From: Zygnema cylindricum
Taxonomy: Eukaryota > Streptophyta > Zygnematophyceae > Zygnematales > Zygnemataceae
Length of the DNA stretch: 64,000 nt
Reading direction: 5' to 3'
NCBI GenBank assembly: GCA_037447655.1
Contig: JBBHKE010001799.1
Coordinates: forward strand, 1 to 64,000
Positions 11,138 to 23,950 of the stretch are shown here, piece by piece (within the stretch, counting starts at the first letter, position 1; each line of letters starts with the position of its first letter). Under the pieces are notes generated by a model. The model ran no database searches and was not told the DNA's origin. It saw nothing but the letters and a program-made list of their open reading frames with translations. The position numbers and the translations under genes are program-made.

Positions 11138-11761
11138 GTACACCGCGAATCGTAATTAGAGTAGTGAAAAAATTAGAGTAAAAAAGCAAAAAAAAACAAT
11201 TAGAGTAATTGACGCTAATTTATGTGATAGAGCTTTTTCAACTATGAAGTTTACTCTAATTTATTTAGTTATTCTATATTGGGTTATGTCGGCGATAATT
11301 ATGTGCGCGATAATTATGAACACTAAATTACGTCGACGTACAAAATGTGTCAGTCCAGTATAGTACTGACGTCATTATGACGAAAATAATATTTGTCGCA
11401 TTGAATGTCAGTTAATGTTCACACTGACGACGATGCTGTCGACGGACGAGAGTTATGCGAACGGCTTTTTTTCGATGTGATTGATTATTTTGTTTAGTGC
11501 GATTTCACGTGCGAGCACGATTCTATTAAATCATTATTTGTACCTTTTTACTTATAAAAGTACAATTATGCACGGTCAGACGTCGTCCGTAATCCACACT
11601 ATTTAAAAATAACCTATATTAGAATTTTTTACGCTAATTAAACCTCACCTAAATTAGAATAATGAAACAATTAGAATCGATTACTCTATTTGATGTGATA
11701 GAGTCGAAATTTCGAGCGACCGAATTAGAGTAATTTACTCTAATTACGATTCGCGGTGTAC
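11138..11761. mobile_element. GTACACC-family inverted-repeat element D (624 bp)
   Basis: Termini GTACACCGCGAATCGTAATT and AATTACGATTCGCGGTGTAC are perfect inverted repeats. ATTAGAGTA is repeated at least three times inside the left end and TTACTCTAAT at the right. A closely related copy is element E, and a shorter one lies at 34308. Confidence 0.88.
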
Positions 11762-11899
11762 TGTACATAACAGTAATTGTAAATTTCTACGCGCTTTCAA
11801 GTTACTCGCCGCTATGCTCCTGGAACCTTCGGCCATGCCATCCTGATCTTGGTTTTCCGGCCTTTCCTCTTTCTATTTGTCGTCAAATATCGCGTAAAG

Positions 11900-12521
11900 G
11901 TACACAGCGAATCGTAATTAGAGTAGTGAAAAAACTAGAGTAAAAAAACAAAAAAAAAAATTAGAGTACCGAATTCTAATTTATGTGATCGCACTTTTTC
12001 ACAGAGGAAGTTTACTCTAATTTATTTTAAGTACTCTATATTGGGTTATGTCGGCGATAATTATCCGCGCCGAAATTTTGAACACTAAATTACGTAAACG
12101 TTCAGAATCTGTCAGTCCGTATGGTATTGACGTCATTATGACGCTAGTATTATTTGTCGCGCTGAATGTCAATAAATGTTCACACTGACGACGATGCAGT
12201 CGACGGACGACAGTTATGCGAACGGCTATTTTTCGATGTGATTGATTTTTCGTTTAGTGCGATTTCACTTGCGAGCGCGATTCTATTAAATCATTATTTG
12301 TACCTTTTTACTTAAAAAAGTACAATTTTGCACGGTCGAGAGTCGTCCGTACTCCACACTATTTAAAATGAACTTATTTTACAATTTTTTACGCTTATTA
12401 AACTTCATCTAAATTAGAATAATGAAAAAATTAGAATCGTTTACTCTATTTGATGTCATAGAGTCGAAATTTCGAGCGACCGAATTAGAGTAATTTACTC
12501 TAATTACGATTCGCGGTGTAC
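11900..12521. mobile_element. GTACACC-family inverted-repeat element E (622 bp)
   Basis: Homologous to element D over its full length, in the same orientation, with scattered substitutions (for example GTACACAGCGAATCG at the left end). The 138 bases between D and E (11762-11899) are unrelated. Confidence 0.87.
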
Positions 12522-12522
12522 A

Positions 12523-12744
12523 GTACACCATGTATCGCTATTAGTGTTAATATTATTTTGCCGCTTAAAACATCTTTTCTCCGTACACAATTGTCCAATT
12601 TTCAATATGAGACCGCCAATCGGAAGCTCACAATAATACCTTTCAATCGCCACCGTCAGATCCACAATCCGACATGTGTGTACGGAGAAAAAATGTTTTA
12701 AGTGGCGAAAAAAACATTACCACTAATAGCGATTCACGGTGTAC
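12523..12744. mobile_element. GTACACC-family inverted-repeat element F (222 bp, long inverted arms)
   Basis: Starts GTACACCATGTATCGCTATT and ends AATAGCGATTCACGGTGTAC. Inner arms TTAAAACATCTTTTCTCCGT and ACGGAGAAAAAATGTTTTAA form a second inverted pair, so the whole element can fold. A near copy lies at 32771-32990. Confidence 0.85.
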
Positions 12745-13928
12745 TGTAGTCAAAAGCTTTTTCATAGACCTTTCTATTCGTAATGATATCAACGCGCTTA
12801 AATCGCTCATTAAGATAAAATCGGATCGACCATATTGGACCCTGCGTTCGCTTTTCGGCTTTTTCACTCTCCAACCCCCCCGACCTGTCTTCAAATTACG
12901 CGTACGGGAAGTTCGAAGAGAGTGTTTTCACAAGCGTTTTTTGTCGTACCGATTTTGGCATGTTTACTTCGCCATTGGCACAACTGGTCGACACCGCAAA
13001 GTTTCGGTCGACTCCAACATTACACTTTTCCTATCATAGATTTTGTTGAAGTGGCCACGAATTTGTCGGTGCAATCGGCAGAGTCAGAGCAATAGCTACC
13101 AAGGTGTATGAGGCCAGCAATCATTAGCATTTATCAGTGGTGTTATTACCTACGGCGTACATTGTAGCGCTGGTCGTCAAGCTTTTAAAAATATTTGTCT
13201 AATGCAAAGAGAGAGATTTTGAGGTTTCAAAGCTATTTCCAGTTTAAAATCGTAGGTACACATACAACTATTTGCATATATATTAGAAGCACAAAACCCT
13301 TCATGGTCTCGTAACTCTTTTCTCCAAACTTCTCCCACACTATGAGGATCTTGTCACGCTTGGACTCCTAAGAGGCATTTGCATGACATGTTGTTTCCAT
13401 CAACGTCCTCTTCATCTCGAGCGAGCTACATAGCCAATGGCGTCATTTTATCTTTTATGAAGGACTTTGACAACCGTCTTTTTAGTTTTTTGCGCCACCT
13501 AGTTGGACTTGTAATTGTCAGTTGACCCCGAATTGTTGTTGAGGGTTTGTTCAGTCGTTAGATAATTAGTGTCCAAAATTTCAAATGTGGGTTTTGAGTT
13601 TGATTCCCATGGCCAAAATTTGGTAGTTTGGTTGTGGGGTCAGCTACCATTGCATGCCAATTCATTGTTGATAACGTTCCTATTTCACCCCAATTGACCG
13701 TACCAAAAAAAGGCCAACCATAATTTATAATACACTACTATACTCTAGAATCACACGCTACTACACCATAACACCGAAATCAACTCCCTTTTTTATCACT
13801 TGTTGAGAACAACAACATTAAACGGTAGCCAGACATATTAAAACAAACAATAAAAATTAGTTTTTGAATTTGATGTGGAAAATTGGTTGTGGTTTTGCCG
13901 TGGAGATTAGGAGTGACGTCGAGGGGTT
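12745..13928. other. No recognisable gene
   Basis: Overlapping short frames on both strands at about 12640-13095 show no conserved motif. The rest is non-coding, with a region near 13550-13720 of unclear origin just left of the copia element. Confidence 0.45.
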
Positions 13929-14577
13929 TGTTAGGTTATTGTCATTTTGCGATATTTTCGTGAAGCGACATAGTAACATTTGTTTGTTTGACGTGAAGTG
14001 TCACGTCATCATACAAAATGTACGACGTCATTTCGCTGCGGTACTTTTGTTATCCGCGGACGAAACGTACTATTCCGTTTCGCATCACTTTATGTTTTCG
14101 TGCGCAGGTGTCACATTTTGCGTGCAGGTGTTTTTGCGTGAAACACGTGTTTAAGTCAACGTTTGGAGTTAGTCGTTTCGAAGGAAGAAAGTGCGTGCTA
14201 CTTTCTTTGTGGAAACGTTCTTGCAGTGTGCACAGTCAGCTAGTGACAGACTTCGTCGCTACGCTAAGTTCTGTTTGTCTTACCTTGTTGTCTCTTAGTG
14301 CAAAATAGCGAGTATATAGGCAGCAGTGTACATGTGCAGAGTACTATATCTTATTAATCAATCTATATTAGATGATTAATTTTGGAGTAGAGATTACTTA
14401 AGAAGAAAGAGAAGAGAGAGAAGAGTGAAGAGAGATGATGTAAAGAGGCTTCGACCAAGAACACTTATAAACCTTTTTGGTTGAATATTCCTCTTGTTTA
14501 TTATTAGCTTCCGTTGTGTAAATGATTTATGTTTTATGAATTATTTTGAGTGAATGTCTTTTGCTTCAGATCCTACA
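13929..14577 (+). mobile_element. Ty1/copia 5' LTR
   Basis: Begins TGTTAGGTTATTGTC and ends ...CCTACA one base before the primer-binding site. It matches the 3' LTR start at 19303 at roughly 90 % by eye, many differences being C/T or G/A transitions. About 649 bp. The AAG-rich stretch at 14400-14450 is part of it. Confidence 0.88.
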
Positions 14578-14578
14578 A

Positions 14579-14591
14579 TTGGTATCGGAGC
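14579..14591 (+). promoter_or_regulatory. Copia primer-binding site
   Basis: TTGGTATCGGAGC resembles the usual plant copia site TGGTATCAGAGC, complementary to initiator methionine tRNA, and lies directly after the LTR end. Confidence 0.85.
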
Positions 14592-14952
14592 TAGTACTTC
14601 AGAGATAGAGAGAGAGAACGCATGGGGAGGAAGAAAAATAGAAATACTCCTTCCCCCATGTCGACTTCGAAGAGAGCAAGAGAGTTCAATTTTTCGGGTT
14701 CTCAATTTGAGGAGACCCAGAATACAGAGAGAAAATTTGAGGAAATGTTTGATACACTTATGAGATATGTAGATTCCCGTTTTCAAACTCAACCGAGTGA
14801 GATCAAAGAAAACACTTCCTTTCCGGCTACCGATCCCTTTAGAGGAGGAGCTATGAGAGTGAGAGAAAAGAGAGGATTAGGAAGGGAAAGTCAAAGATAG
14901 AAGAAGAAGAGTCCGAGTTTGACGAAGGATTGGAAATGAAGAAAATTATAAT

Positions 14953-15899
14953 ATGTCGGGGAAATCCGTGGCCTTTAATGGCACCAATTATGCCGTTTGG
15001 AAGAAGCTTATTTCAGGCCAACTTATTATCAAGAAGCTTTGGGGAATTGTCAATAGAGAAGAGAAAATGCCTATCGAGAGTAAGGTACGTGCTCAATGGA
15101 GGTTGAAGGATATTGCGGCAACGACCGGTTTGATGAAGAATTGCACTTCATCCGTGCTTGATCATTTCCTTGCTCACGGCACGGCCCATGAGTGTTGGCA
15201 AGCACTTGAGGAGCAATATGAGAAAGGCGTTGAGGACAAGGGTCAATATGTTTATACGGACTTTATGAATTTTAAAATCAAGTCAAATGAATCGATGGAC
15301 GATGCCGTGAAGCGCTTCAATATTATACTCGAGCAATTAATCAACAATGGCCGAGTTATCTTGGATGCGGATAAGTTAATTATTTTTTTCTTAATACTTG
15401 ACTGGAGAAGCTTTCACATATTAAAGCTATTTTACGAGCGAAGGCGGATAACACCTTCGGATTCACCGCCAATTTTATCAAAATGTTGGAGGGAACTCCA
15501 ACGGCTTCTTCAAGTGGACGAGGAGGAGTTCTTAACTCTAATACTTCCAAAACCCTAGATCTTAATTATGCCGGTGGAAGAGGGGGTGGTAGAGGAGGTG
15601 GCTCGAGAAGAGGTGGTGGCGGCCGAGGCAACATGAAGGAGCGAGGTGGTCCACCGAAGGTCCATTGGGATCTTCCCAATGTGACATGTTGCCGATGTAA
15701 CCGGCTTGGACATTTATCTTCCTCTTGTCCGGATAAGGAAAAGCAATGTCATTTTTGCGGTAAGTGGGGGCATACGAGCCCTCAATGTTATGCGAAGAGT
15801 GGAGATTTCGGAGGTGGAAGAGGAGGTAGAGCAGGTGATAGAGACGGCCAAGGTGGTGGCCTAGTAGGTGGTCGCGATGGCGGCCGTGGTTACGGTTAA
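14953..15899 (+). pseudogene. Copia gag with two zinc knuckles (frameshifted)
   Basis: The first frame (14953 to about 15385) encodes a gag region starting MSGKSVAFNGTNYAVWKK. After a T-run the frame changes, and the second frame reads HIKAILRAKAD, MLEGTPTASS, a Gly/Arg-rich linker, and CCHC knuckles at 15687-15728 and 15747-15788 (both C-x2-C-x4-H-x4-C). Nucleocapsid role inferred from the family. Confidence 0.9.
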
Positions 15900-15935
15900 G
15901 CAAATTACTTTGACTATGGTAATGAAACCGGTGAT

Positions 15936-18900
15936 GTGTTTCCGGTTCTTAACCTTACCCTTGACTCGGTGAGTAGTGAAGGAAATTTGGAGAAAGAGTG
16001 GATTATTGATACAAGGGCATCTCATCATGTTTGCACGGATGCCACCTTGTTTGATGACATGAGGGAACTTACGGTTCCAAAGTTTATTACGGTTGCAAGC
16101 GGCCATGTCATTTCGGTTGGTACGGGCACCGTTTGGCTTGATCTCCTTTCATGGGATAATGAAGGGAAAGAGAAATCAACAGAGCATTGTCTTCAAAATA
16201 CTCTTTATATTCCGGACGGTTCGGTTAATTTGTTAAGCGTTCCACAAATCCAAAAGAGTGGTGAAAGCTTACTTGCGAGAGTGGAATGAGAAAGGGAATG
16301 TAATTGGAGAAGGGATTGTAACGGATACGAATCATAGTCGGCTCTTATGGAGGAGGCCGAAATCTAGAGTTCCCAACGAGGGAATTTCACATCAAATTTC
16401 GGAGTTGAAAGGTGATCTTACGTTTTGGCATCACCGGATGTGTCACACATCCGAGATAAGTTTGAAGGAGATGATTCGTCATTCTTCGGTGAGGGGTTTG
16501 GACCTCGCATCCGGTGAGAAGGTGAACGGAAGCGGAGGATGTAGCAAATGACGTCAAATTTGGAAATCCTTTCCGAATAAAGAAATCAAGCATCAAGCTC
16601 AAAATCCTTTAGAGGTTGTTCACATCGATCTTTGTGGACATATTAAACCCGAGACAGTTGGAGGTAATAAGTATACTTTGGTGATTGTTAATGACTTTTC
16701 TCGGAGGTCATGGGTGTATTTATGGAAAAAGAAATCGGATGCATTTGAAAAATTTACAGAATGGCATGTAATGGCTGAGAGGCAAATTGATAAGAAGCTT
16801 AAGTCCATTCGGTCGGACAATAGAGGGGAGTTTGTTATTTTTGAGGGGTGTTGTAAGGAGTGGGGGATAAGGCATCAATTCACAGCGCCTTATTATCCGA
16901 AGTCAAATGGAGTGGCCGAGAGGAAGAATCGTACCTTACAAGAAATGGTCCATGCGATGGTTCATAGCTCCGGACGAGAGATGTTTTTGTGGGGAGATGT
17001 GATTCTTACGGCTAATTGCATTTGTAACCAAAGACTCACTTCGGTTTCCGGAAGTAAAACACTGGAGGAATTGTGGAGTGGTAGAAAGCTCACGGTTGAT
17101 CATTTGAGAATTTGGGGATGTCATGCTACGGTTTATGTGGAATCAATTAAAAGGAAAGGGAAATTTGCACCTAGGAGTTGGCCGAGATCTTTTGTTGGTT
17201 ATAGTGCGAAGGGGAATTTGTACCGAGTGTATGATTCGACTGGTCACACCGTGGAGGAATCTCGGAATGTGGATTTTCATGAGGATCTCAAATCCGCCAT
17301 AAATTCCATTGGGAAATTTAAAGAAAATTTGGATTTTTATGAGGAGAGTGAAATTGAATTTTCCATACATTTGGGGATTCGGAATCCGATGAGGAACCGA
17401 ATGTGAAAACTCATAAAAAAAATTGGATAAATTGGTTGAAATTGAATTTGAATTTGAAAAAAAGAGTAACCGATCTTTGGATTCCCGAGTGCCTTCGAAA
17501 CACTCGAAAATCTCAAAGCTCTAAATCGAGTTCTAAATCGAGTGAGAAGGAAATTGAAATTGAATCCAAGGAAGAGAAAGAAGAAAAGGAGAAGGAGCAA
17601 GTTATTAGGAGGAGCTGTTAGAGTAAAAAGGGGAAGAAAGTGGAGAATCTTACTTACGATCGAAAAGGGGAAAATGCATCGAATTCACATTATTTTTTTT
17701 CCGATGCTAAAGAGACAAAGTTTCTTTTGTAGCAATCACTTACAAAAAATATGACCGGCGACCCTCAATCTTATCTCAAGGCAAGGAGGTCGGTTGATTA
17801 GGAGAGTAAGTGGAAGCCAGCATGGGAGAAAGAATTTAAATCGGTAGTTGATAATCAAACTTTTGAGGAAGTGAAATTACCAAAGGGAAAAAAGGCGATT
17901 GATGCAAAGTGGGTCTTTAAGACCAAAACTAGAGCTACGGGTGAAATTATTAATTATAAGGCGAGGCTTGTTTGTAAGGGCTTCCAAAAAGGCGAGGGAG
18001 TTGATTTTAAGGAGTCTTATGCTCCCGTGGTGAAGTTCGACTCACTACGGATTATTATTGCACTTGCAGCGATGGGGAAGAAGCACGTCCATCAAATGGA
18101 CGTGGAAACTGCGTTTTTAAATGGTGAGTTGGAGGAAGAGGTATATATGAAGGTACCGGAAGGCGTGTCTCCTTTGAAAGAAGGAAATGTATGGCGTTTA
18201 CGAAAGTCATTATATGGTTTGAAACAGGCGCCGCGCACGTGGTACTTGAGACTTCATCAAGTACTATTGAAATTCACATTTGTACGGACTACATCCGATT
18301 CTGGAGTTTACGTGAAAGGTGAAGGAGTTGACCAAATCATCTTCTCTACTTATGTGGTTGATATCTTGATGTCATGCGACAAGATGGAGCGCATTAATGA
18401 GTTGAAATGTTTTCTTGGATTACATTTCAAAGTAACCGATCTTGGAGAGGTACGTTATGTTTTGGAAATTGAAGTGATACGCGACAAGGAGGGGAACATT
18501 AAATTGAGTCAAGCTCAATATTGTGAGGAGGTTTTGGAAAAAATTGGTATGACTGACGCCAAACCGCTTTTTACGTCGTTGGATGCAAATTTACACATTC
18601 GCAAGTTATAGGAAGACGTGTCGACGTACCATAACTGAGGCGGTTGGTTCACATATGTACCTTAGCGTTAGTACACGTCCAGATATTTTGGTCGCGGTTT
18701 TCATCGTCAGCCTTTATTGTCACGAGCCAAAGAAGGCGCATTGGGAAGCCGTACGACGTATCTTTCGATATTTAGTTAGTATGATTGATCTTGGACTTTT
18801 GTTTACTTGTGACAAAAATTATTTGGATTGTGTTGGGTATTATGACGCGGATTGGGGCGACGACTTTGATTCAAGTAAGTCCACGTCAGGGTATGCATTT

Positions 18901-19260
18901 ATTTTTGGAGGAGCCGCGATCTCATGGAGTTCTAGGCTACAACCTACGATTGCGTTGAGTTCCATAGAATCTGACTATATGGTTGCGTGTCATGCATTTA
19001 AGGCTTCAATTTGGATTAAATAGATGTTACGTGAGTTAAGCGTTCCTATTGGTTGTATGAAGATTTATTCTAACAGCATGAGTTCGATGGCGTTGGCGAA
19101 AAATCCATTGTTTTAGAAGAGGACGAAACATATCAGGATTCAATGGCATTTTGTAATAGATTTGGTTACGGCCAACGTACCAACAAAAGAGGAGGCGACA
19201 GATTTGATGACAAAAGCAGCTACGCATGATGTATTTGAGAGGGGGCGACCAAAACTTGGA
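15936..19260 (+). pseudogene. Copia pol (protease, integrase, RT, RNase H), broken
   Basis: Protease about 15990-16290 (altered DTRAS). Pre-integrase about 16400-16550 (LTFWHHRMCHTS). Integrase about 16610-17400 with D in IDLCGH, D in RSDNRGEF and E in NGVAERKNR. Reverse transcriptase 17871-18600 with DAKWVFKTK, MDVETAFLNGELEE, SLYGLKQAPRTWY and the altered YVVDIL. RNase H about 18610-19250 with DADWGDD, STSGYAF and ALSSIESDY, interrupted by TAG at 19021 and another stop near 19115. All are in typical copia order. Confidence 0.93.
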
Positions 19261-19302
19261 TTATTTTGAAGAGTTTGGCGATTCCGACAACAAGAGGGGG
19301 AT

Positions 19303-19610
19303 TGTTAGGTTATTGTCGTTTCACGCTATTTTCGCGAAGCGACATAGTAACATTTATTTGTTTGACGTGAAGTGTCACGTCATCACACAAAATATACGAC
19401 ATCGTTTCGCGGTGGTACTTTTGTTATCCGCGGACGAAACGTATTATTTCGTTTCGCGTCACTTTATGTTTTCATGCGCAGTTGTCACATTTTGTTTGCA
19501 GGTGTTTTCGCGTGACAACACGTGTTTAAGTCAACGTTTGGAGTTAGTCGTTTTGAAGGAAAAAAGCGCGTGCTACTTTTTTCATGGAAACGTCATTGCA
19601 GTGTGCACAA
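19303..19610 (+). mobile_element. Copia 3' LTR, truncated
   Basis: Aligns with 13929 onwards up to GCAGTGTGCACA, then departs. About 340 bases of the LTR end are missing. The break is followed by unrelated sequence leading into another copia relic, so a second insertion or a deletion removed the end. Confidence 0.85.
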
Positions 19611-19839
19611 TTATTGTACTTTTCGTTTTTGTCTTGCGTACGGGTTTGTTTAATGTCGGTCCCCTAAGTCTTTCCATTTAAGTTTAATATGTTTTTGTTA
19701 TCGTGACGTCTTATGTATCTATTTGTTAGTCCACCTGAATTAATACCCTTGGTCGTGTAAATATACTTTTCAATTTTGTTGGTCCCCTTACTATATTTTT
19801 TTCGTTGTGTAACTGTATTTCCTATCCTATTACCCATCT

Positions 19840-21210
19840 TGACCCACTAGCTTGATTTATGTCCCCTTTACATCGTACATTGCGTCCGCTAATCCACTAC
19901 CAATAGGTTACGAGCCCACCCATGCCACTACTAATGATAACGAAAAGTTTGATGGCCACAATTTTTATGATTGGCCCTTCACTGCCATGCATTTTTTCAA
20001 ATATGGGAAGATTTTGGATCAATCGTATGCATTTATAAACCTCTCGTTATTGTCACCACTGACAATGTGGAGGAAAAAACGAAAAAAAAAGAAATTAATT
20101 ATTGTATGGAAACAGAAGGATGAGGACGCGCATGCCCCTTTTGGTCATGGCACTCACCACTGAAAGCACTTGCCTTATTCACGACGCCTCCACTTCCGCC
20201 GAAGCTAGGAATAGTCAACAAGCAACTTATGTTCAAACCGGTTAGGCCGCACGTCGTATTTCATAAACGAGCATTTTTTTATTTGATGAAAAAGTCCACG
20301 GATCCTATGCAAGATTGGATCACTACGGTCTAGTTGTTAGCTGAAAAATGCAACATGATAAAGTACAGCTTTACGACGAAGATCTATCATGTACCTTCTT
20401 AAGAGGACTTCACGAAACCTTTTTCCCTTATACTTCTTCCTTTGGCAATCAAGAAAAAGTTGTCACCTTTTACTCTCTTTGTACCGAGCTCCTTCACGGG
20501 GAAACTAAAATCCTCCCATACTCTGTTACAAAACTCTCTCATGCAAATGCTTTTATTGTGAAAACTAATTCGGGGGAGTGTTTAGGGGGTTGCAACGTTT
20601 GCTTAGTGCATACTCAAAAAAAGAACAACACATGATCAAAGAGAGTTAAAATCGGCGAGGCGTAAAGGAGTTAAGACCTTCAATCCAATTCAGTGGGGAC
20701 GCTAAAGCTTCCAAAGCCATCACGGTAGTTCTTCCAACTCCACAACCTTTTCCACACTCTTCTCTTCCTCCAAAATTTTATTATTCGTACCATTATCTTT
20801 TCCCTCTATACCCTCCACAATCTTCTACCTCAGCGACACAGTATACCTCCTCTAATTCCCCCCCCCCCCCCCCCCCCCCTTGGTCGGTAGCTTCCTCTTC
20901 TCCAGAATTTCTCTCTGATTCCTCGCCTTCATTAATCACCCCATTTGGAACCCTCCCTTTCCAAAATCCGGATGTGGAATTATTGCTCGTGGCATCGCCA
21001 ATCTTGCCATTCAGTATATTGAATTTCTATCTCAAACCACACCTCATGACTGGCTAATCGACATCGGCACAAGTCATCACCTTTCACCAAGATCCGATTG
21101 GTTTATCAAATTTATCCTTTATTATCTCCTATGCATATTTGCGTAGGAGACGACCGAATTACGTTGACTACTCACTTTGGCGACGTGAACGTCCCTAATG
21201 TGACTAATCC
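19840..21210 (+). mobile_element. Second, strongly decayed copia relic (gag to protease)
   Basis: At 19852-20163 the plus strand encodes NEKFDGHNFYDWPFTAMHFF and IVWKQKDEDAHAPFGHG, typical of copia gag N termini. At 20348-20600 follow gag-like LYDEDLSCTFLRGLHE. A Pro/Ser linker holds a C-run. At about 21045-21086 DWLIDIGTSHHLSP matches a copia protease active site. Stops and frame changes are frequent. No LTR of its own was identified. Confidence 0.8.
20858..20879. repeat. C22 homopolymer
   Basis: Uninterrupted run of 22 C inside the gag linker of the second copia relic. Confidence 0.95.
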
Positions 21211-22524
21211 ATAGTTTTCCAATTCACATGTTACGCACGAAACGAACGCGCCAATACTACGCACCATTCTCATTGAACAACATTGAAATATTTATGAAAT
21301 GCTTACTTAACTTTGTACCTGTACTTTTTTCGTACATTTACGTACATTGTCCGTATGTTTTCGTATTTTAGGGTTGTTTAAGGTCGATTTTTGGGTTTTT
21401 AGGGTTGTTTTAAGTACACTTAGGATTTTTAGGGTACACTTTTTGTACACTTTCGTATGTTTTCTGTACATTTTATGATTTTCTTGAGTATTTTTTAGGG
21501 TTTAATAGGACAGTTTCCGTACGTAGTACAGGGAAAACTATACGAAATTTAAGAAATGTATGATATCGACGAATACTATTGAAAATGTTAAAAAAGTCGA
21601 AATCCGTACGAATGGGACAACAATGAAGGTTGAACGAGACGGGAGTGGGGGTAGTTTAGTAAATGAACGTTCCAGATTCTAGATCGGCATTGCCATTTAC
21701 AGATCACTGAACCCCGGTACCTTGCAAGGTTTTTTTTGCCGATCGTTTCATACTTTCCATTTCAGCAGGCTGAGACAACGGCGGCTTATTGGAAATTATA
21801 CGAGCCCCTGTAATGCAGTAACCATAGTATTCGTACAGGAAACTGTACTATTCTTGGATAAAAAAGTACAGTTTATTCCTACATGATACTGTACCATCCT
21901 ACAATAAAATGTACACTTTTCTGCAAGATTACTATGATTGCTGGCAAGCGTCTCCAGTAATCCTGTAGATACAATTCCCTTAACATTCTGAGCTGGCGAT
22001 CTTGCAGTGATTTTTTCGAACCCTAAATTTTATGAAGAGACATGAACTCCTCTGCAGCAATATTAAAAAACTAATAAAAAGTATCATATACTGGTCAGTA
22101 ATAATGCCATAATAATGCTAATCTTGTAATTATTCATAGTTATTCATGGTTATGAATAAATATTCATTAACCATGTTATTTCCTTTTTTCTCTTCTTTTT
22201 CACTTTCTGGTTCAAATCTACTATTTTTCTTTCATTCTGTTATTTTTTTTTAAGTTTTTTTTTCCTTGAAATCATTAGTAACGCAAATTTTTCATTTAGT
22301 GCGATGAACTTTTTTATTTAGTGGGAGCAAACGATGTTTTGCAAACCTCTTCCTTTTTCCGTACAGTTATTGTCACGTATTGTTTACTGCTTGCATCTAT
22401 GTCATATTCCCTTATTTTTCAGATCTTTTGTTTTCAGATTTTTTTTTTCAGATTTGATTGTTTTTTTAGATTTTTTTTTTACTTTTTATAGAATTGGAAA
22501 AAAACGTTGAAACTTTCACGAACA
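21211..22524. other. Non-coding, GTAC-rich and T-rich
   Basis: No gene seen. Words such as GTACA, CGTAC and TTTTTAGGG recur at 21330-21500 without a fixed period. The part before 22525 is T-rich and probably promoter and 5' UTR of the plus-strand gene. Confidence 0.45.
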
Positions 22525-23919
22525 ATGGCCGCAAGAAGGTCAAAAAAGAGACCAGAAAAAGACAGGAAGCAAGACAGAAGGAAAAGAAAGACTCGAGAAA
22601 CTAAAAGCGAAGAAAAGGATTTCACAAACATCTGTTTAAAAGACCTGACAAAAAGACAGATGATGCAACTATATTTTTTGAAGTTCGGGTGAGTTCCAGA
22701 CATAAATCTCAAATAATATATAATAAGTCTTCAAAATTAAGCTCAAAAAGTACTAAGCCTATCTTAAATTTTTAGAGCTTTTACATCGAAAATTTTATGA
22801 TAACTATCTTTTTATTTCTACAGGCACGATCTTGAATTGGTGAGACAGATGTCACAATCTCCTTTCAGTGTGACAGACGTCACAGATGTTAAACTATAAG
22901 TGGCCAAAAATTCTCAACTTTTCTTTATATCACACGAAAAAACTGAGGATAAATTATTTGATATCTTTCTATTACGAAGTAAATTGTTTATGTATTTTCA
23001 TAAAAAATTGTTTCTACTTTTTCTACCAAAGCGAGATAAGTGTGAACTGAAGGTGACAAATGAGCTTAAAAAATACCTTTTGATATTAACTTTTGATAAC
23101 AACCTTTTATACTAACCTTTTAAAAATGACCTTTCATACTAACCTTGCATTTCATGTCATCAAGGAGCGTTAATATGCTCGCGAAACTGCTGACGTAACT
23201 GTCAACACTGATTACAGCTGGACATAGTACGGCTTGAACTACAGAATATACAAATGTATAACGTAAACTATGACAGAAGTATGAGTTTTACGTTTGGTAT
23301 CCGTACAGTTATGTACTTAATAAACCAAAAGAGGTTTTGTCCATCAAGGTTTGCTATTTTAGTCAAAAGACAAAATTATGAAATTGGAGCAAAAGAAAAA
23401 CCACTGCAACATAAGTAGCTTAACATAACATAACATAAAGTAACATTAGTAATAACGACTTTTTAGTAACATTATAAACAAACCAAAAGTAAGATAAGTA
23501 ATTTAACATAATGTAACATAACATAACATAACGCAACGTAATGTAATATAACGTAACATAAAAAAACAAAACATAACGCATAATCATAACATAGAATATC
23601 ATAAAATAACGCAATTTTCTATTGAAGAAAACATCTAGTGCATGGATGACCATTCCGTTAAACATTCCTTTTTTTTGGCAGCTGGTACTTAGAAAACTCT
23701 TTGTTTAAATTTTTTTTTTTTTGTTTTCTCTGAGGGTCTGGATTTCTGGATTTATCGATGCAGACGAATGGGGAGTATGAGTAACAAAGAAGCCGGTATT
23801 CGTCTTTTATCGCCCGTTTGGAAAGAAGTTGAAGGATTCGTAAGACAAGTGGTTGAAAGGTTCCCAAGGGGAAAGAAGGAAGTTGACATCAGTAAGGAAA
23901 ATACTTTCGTTTGTTTTCC

Positions 23920-23950
<31 letters not shown>

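Larger units (their letters stand above)
13929..19610 (+). mobile_element. Ty1/copia retrotransposon, inactive, 3' LTR truncated
   Basis: Order is LTR, PBS, gag with two CCHC knuckles, protease, integrase, reverse transcriptase, RNase H, purine tract (AAGAGGGGGA) and partial LTR. Coding is broken by frameshifts and stops: gag shifts at a T-run near 15386, RNase H ends early at 19021, and the stretch 17610-17870 is poorly open. Protease reads DTRAS where DTGAS or DSGAS is expected, and reverse transcriptase reads YVVD where YVDD is expected, so both catalytic sites are lost. No target-site duplication can be checked because the 3' LTR stops at about 19610. Confidence 0.95.

Noticed and set aside
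13595-13615. GTTTGATTCCC, like a tRNA B box
   Set aside because: No A box or cloverleaf at the required distance; no tRNA gene supported anywhere in the window.
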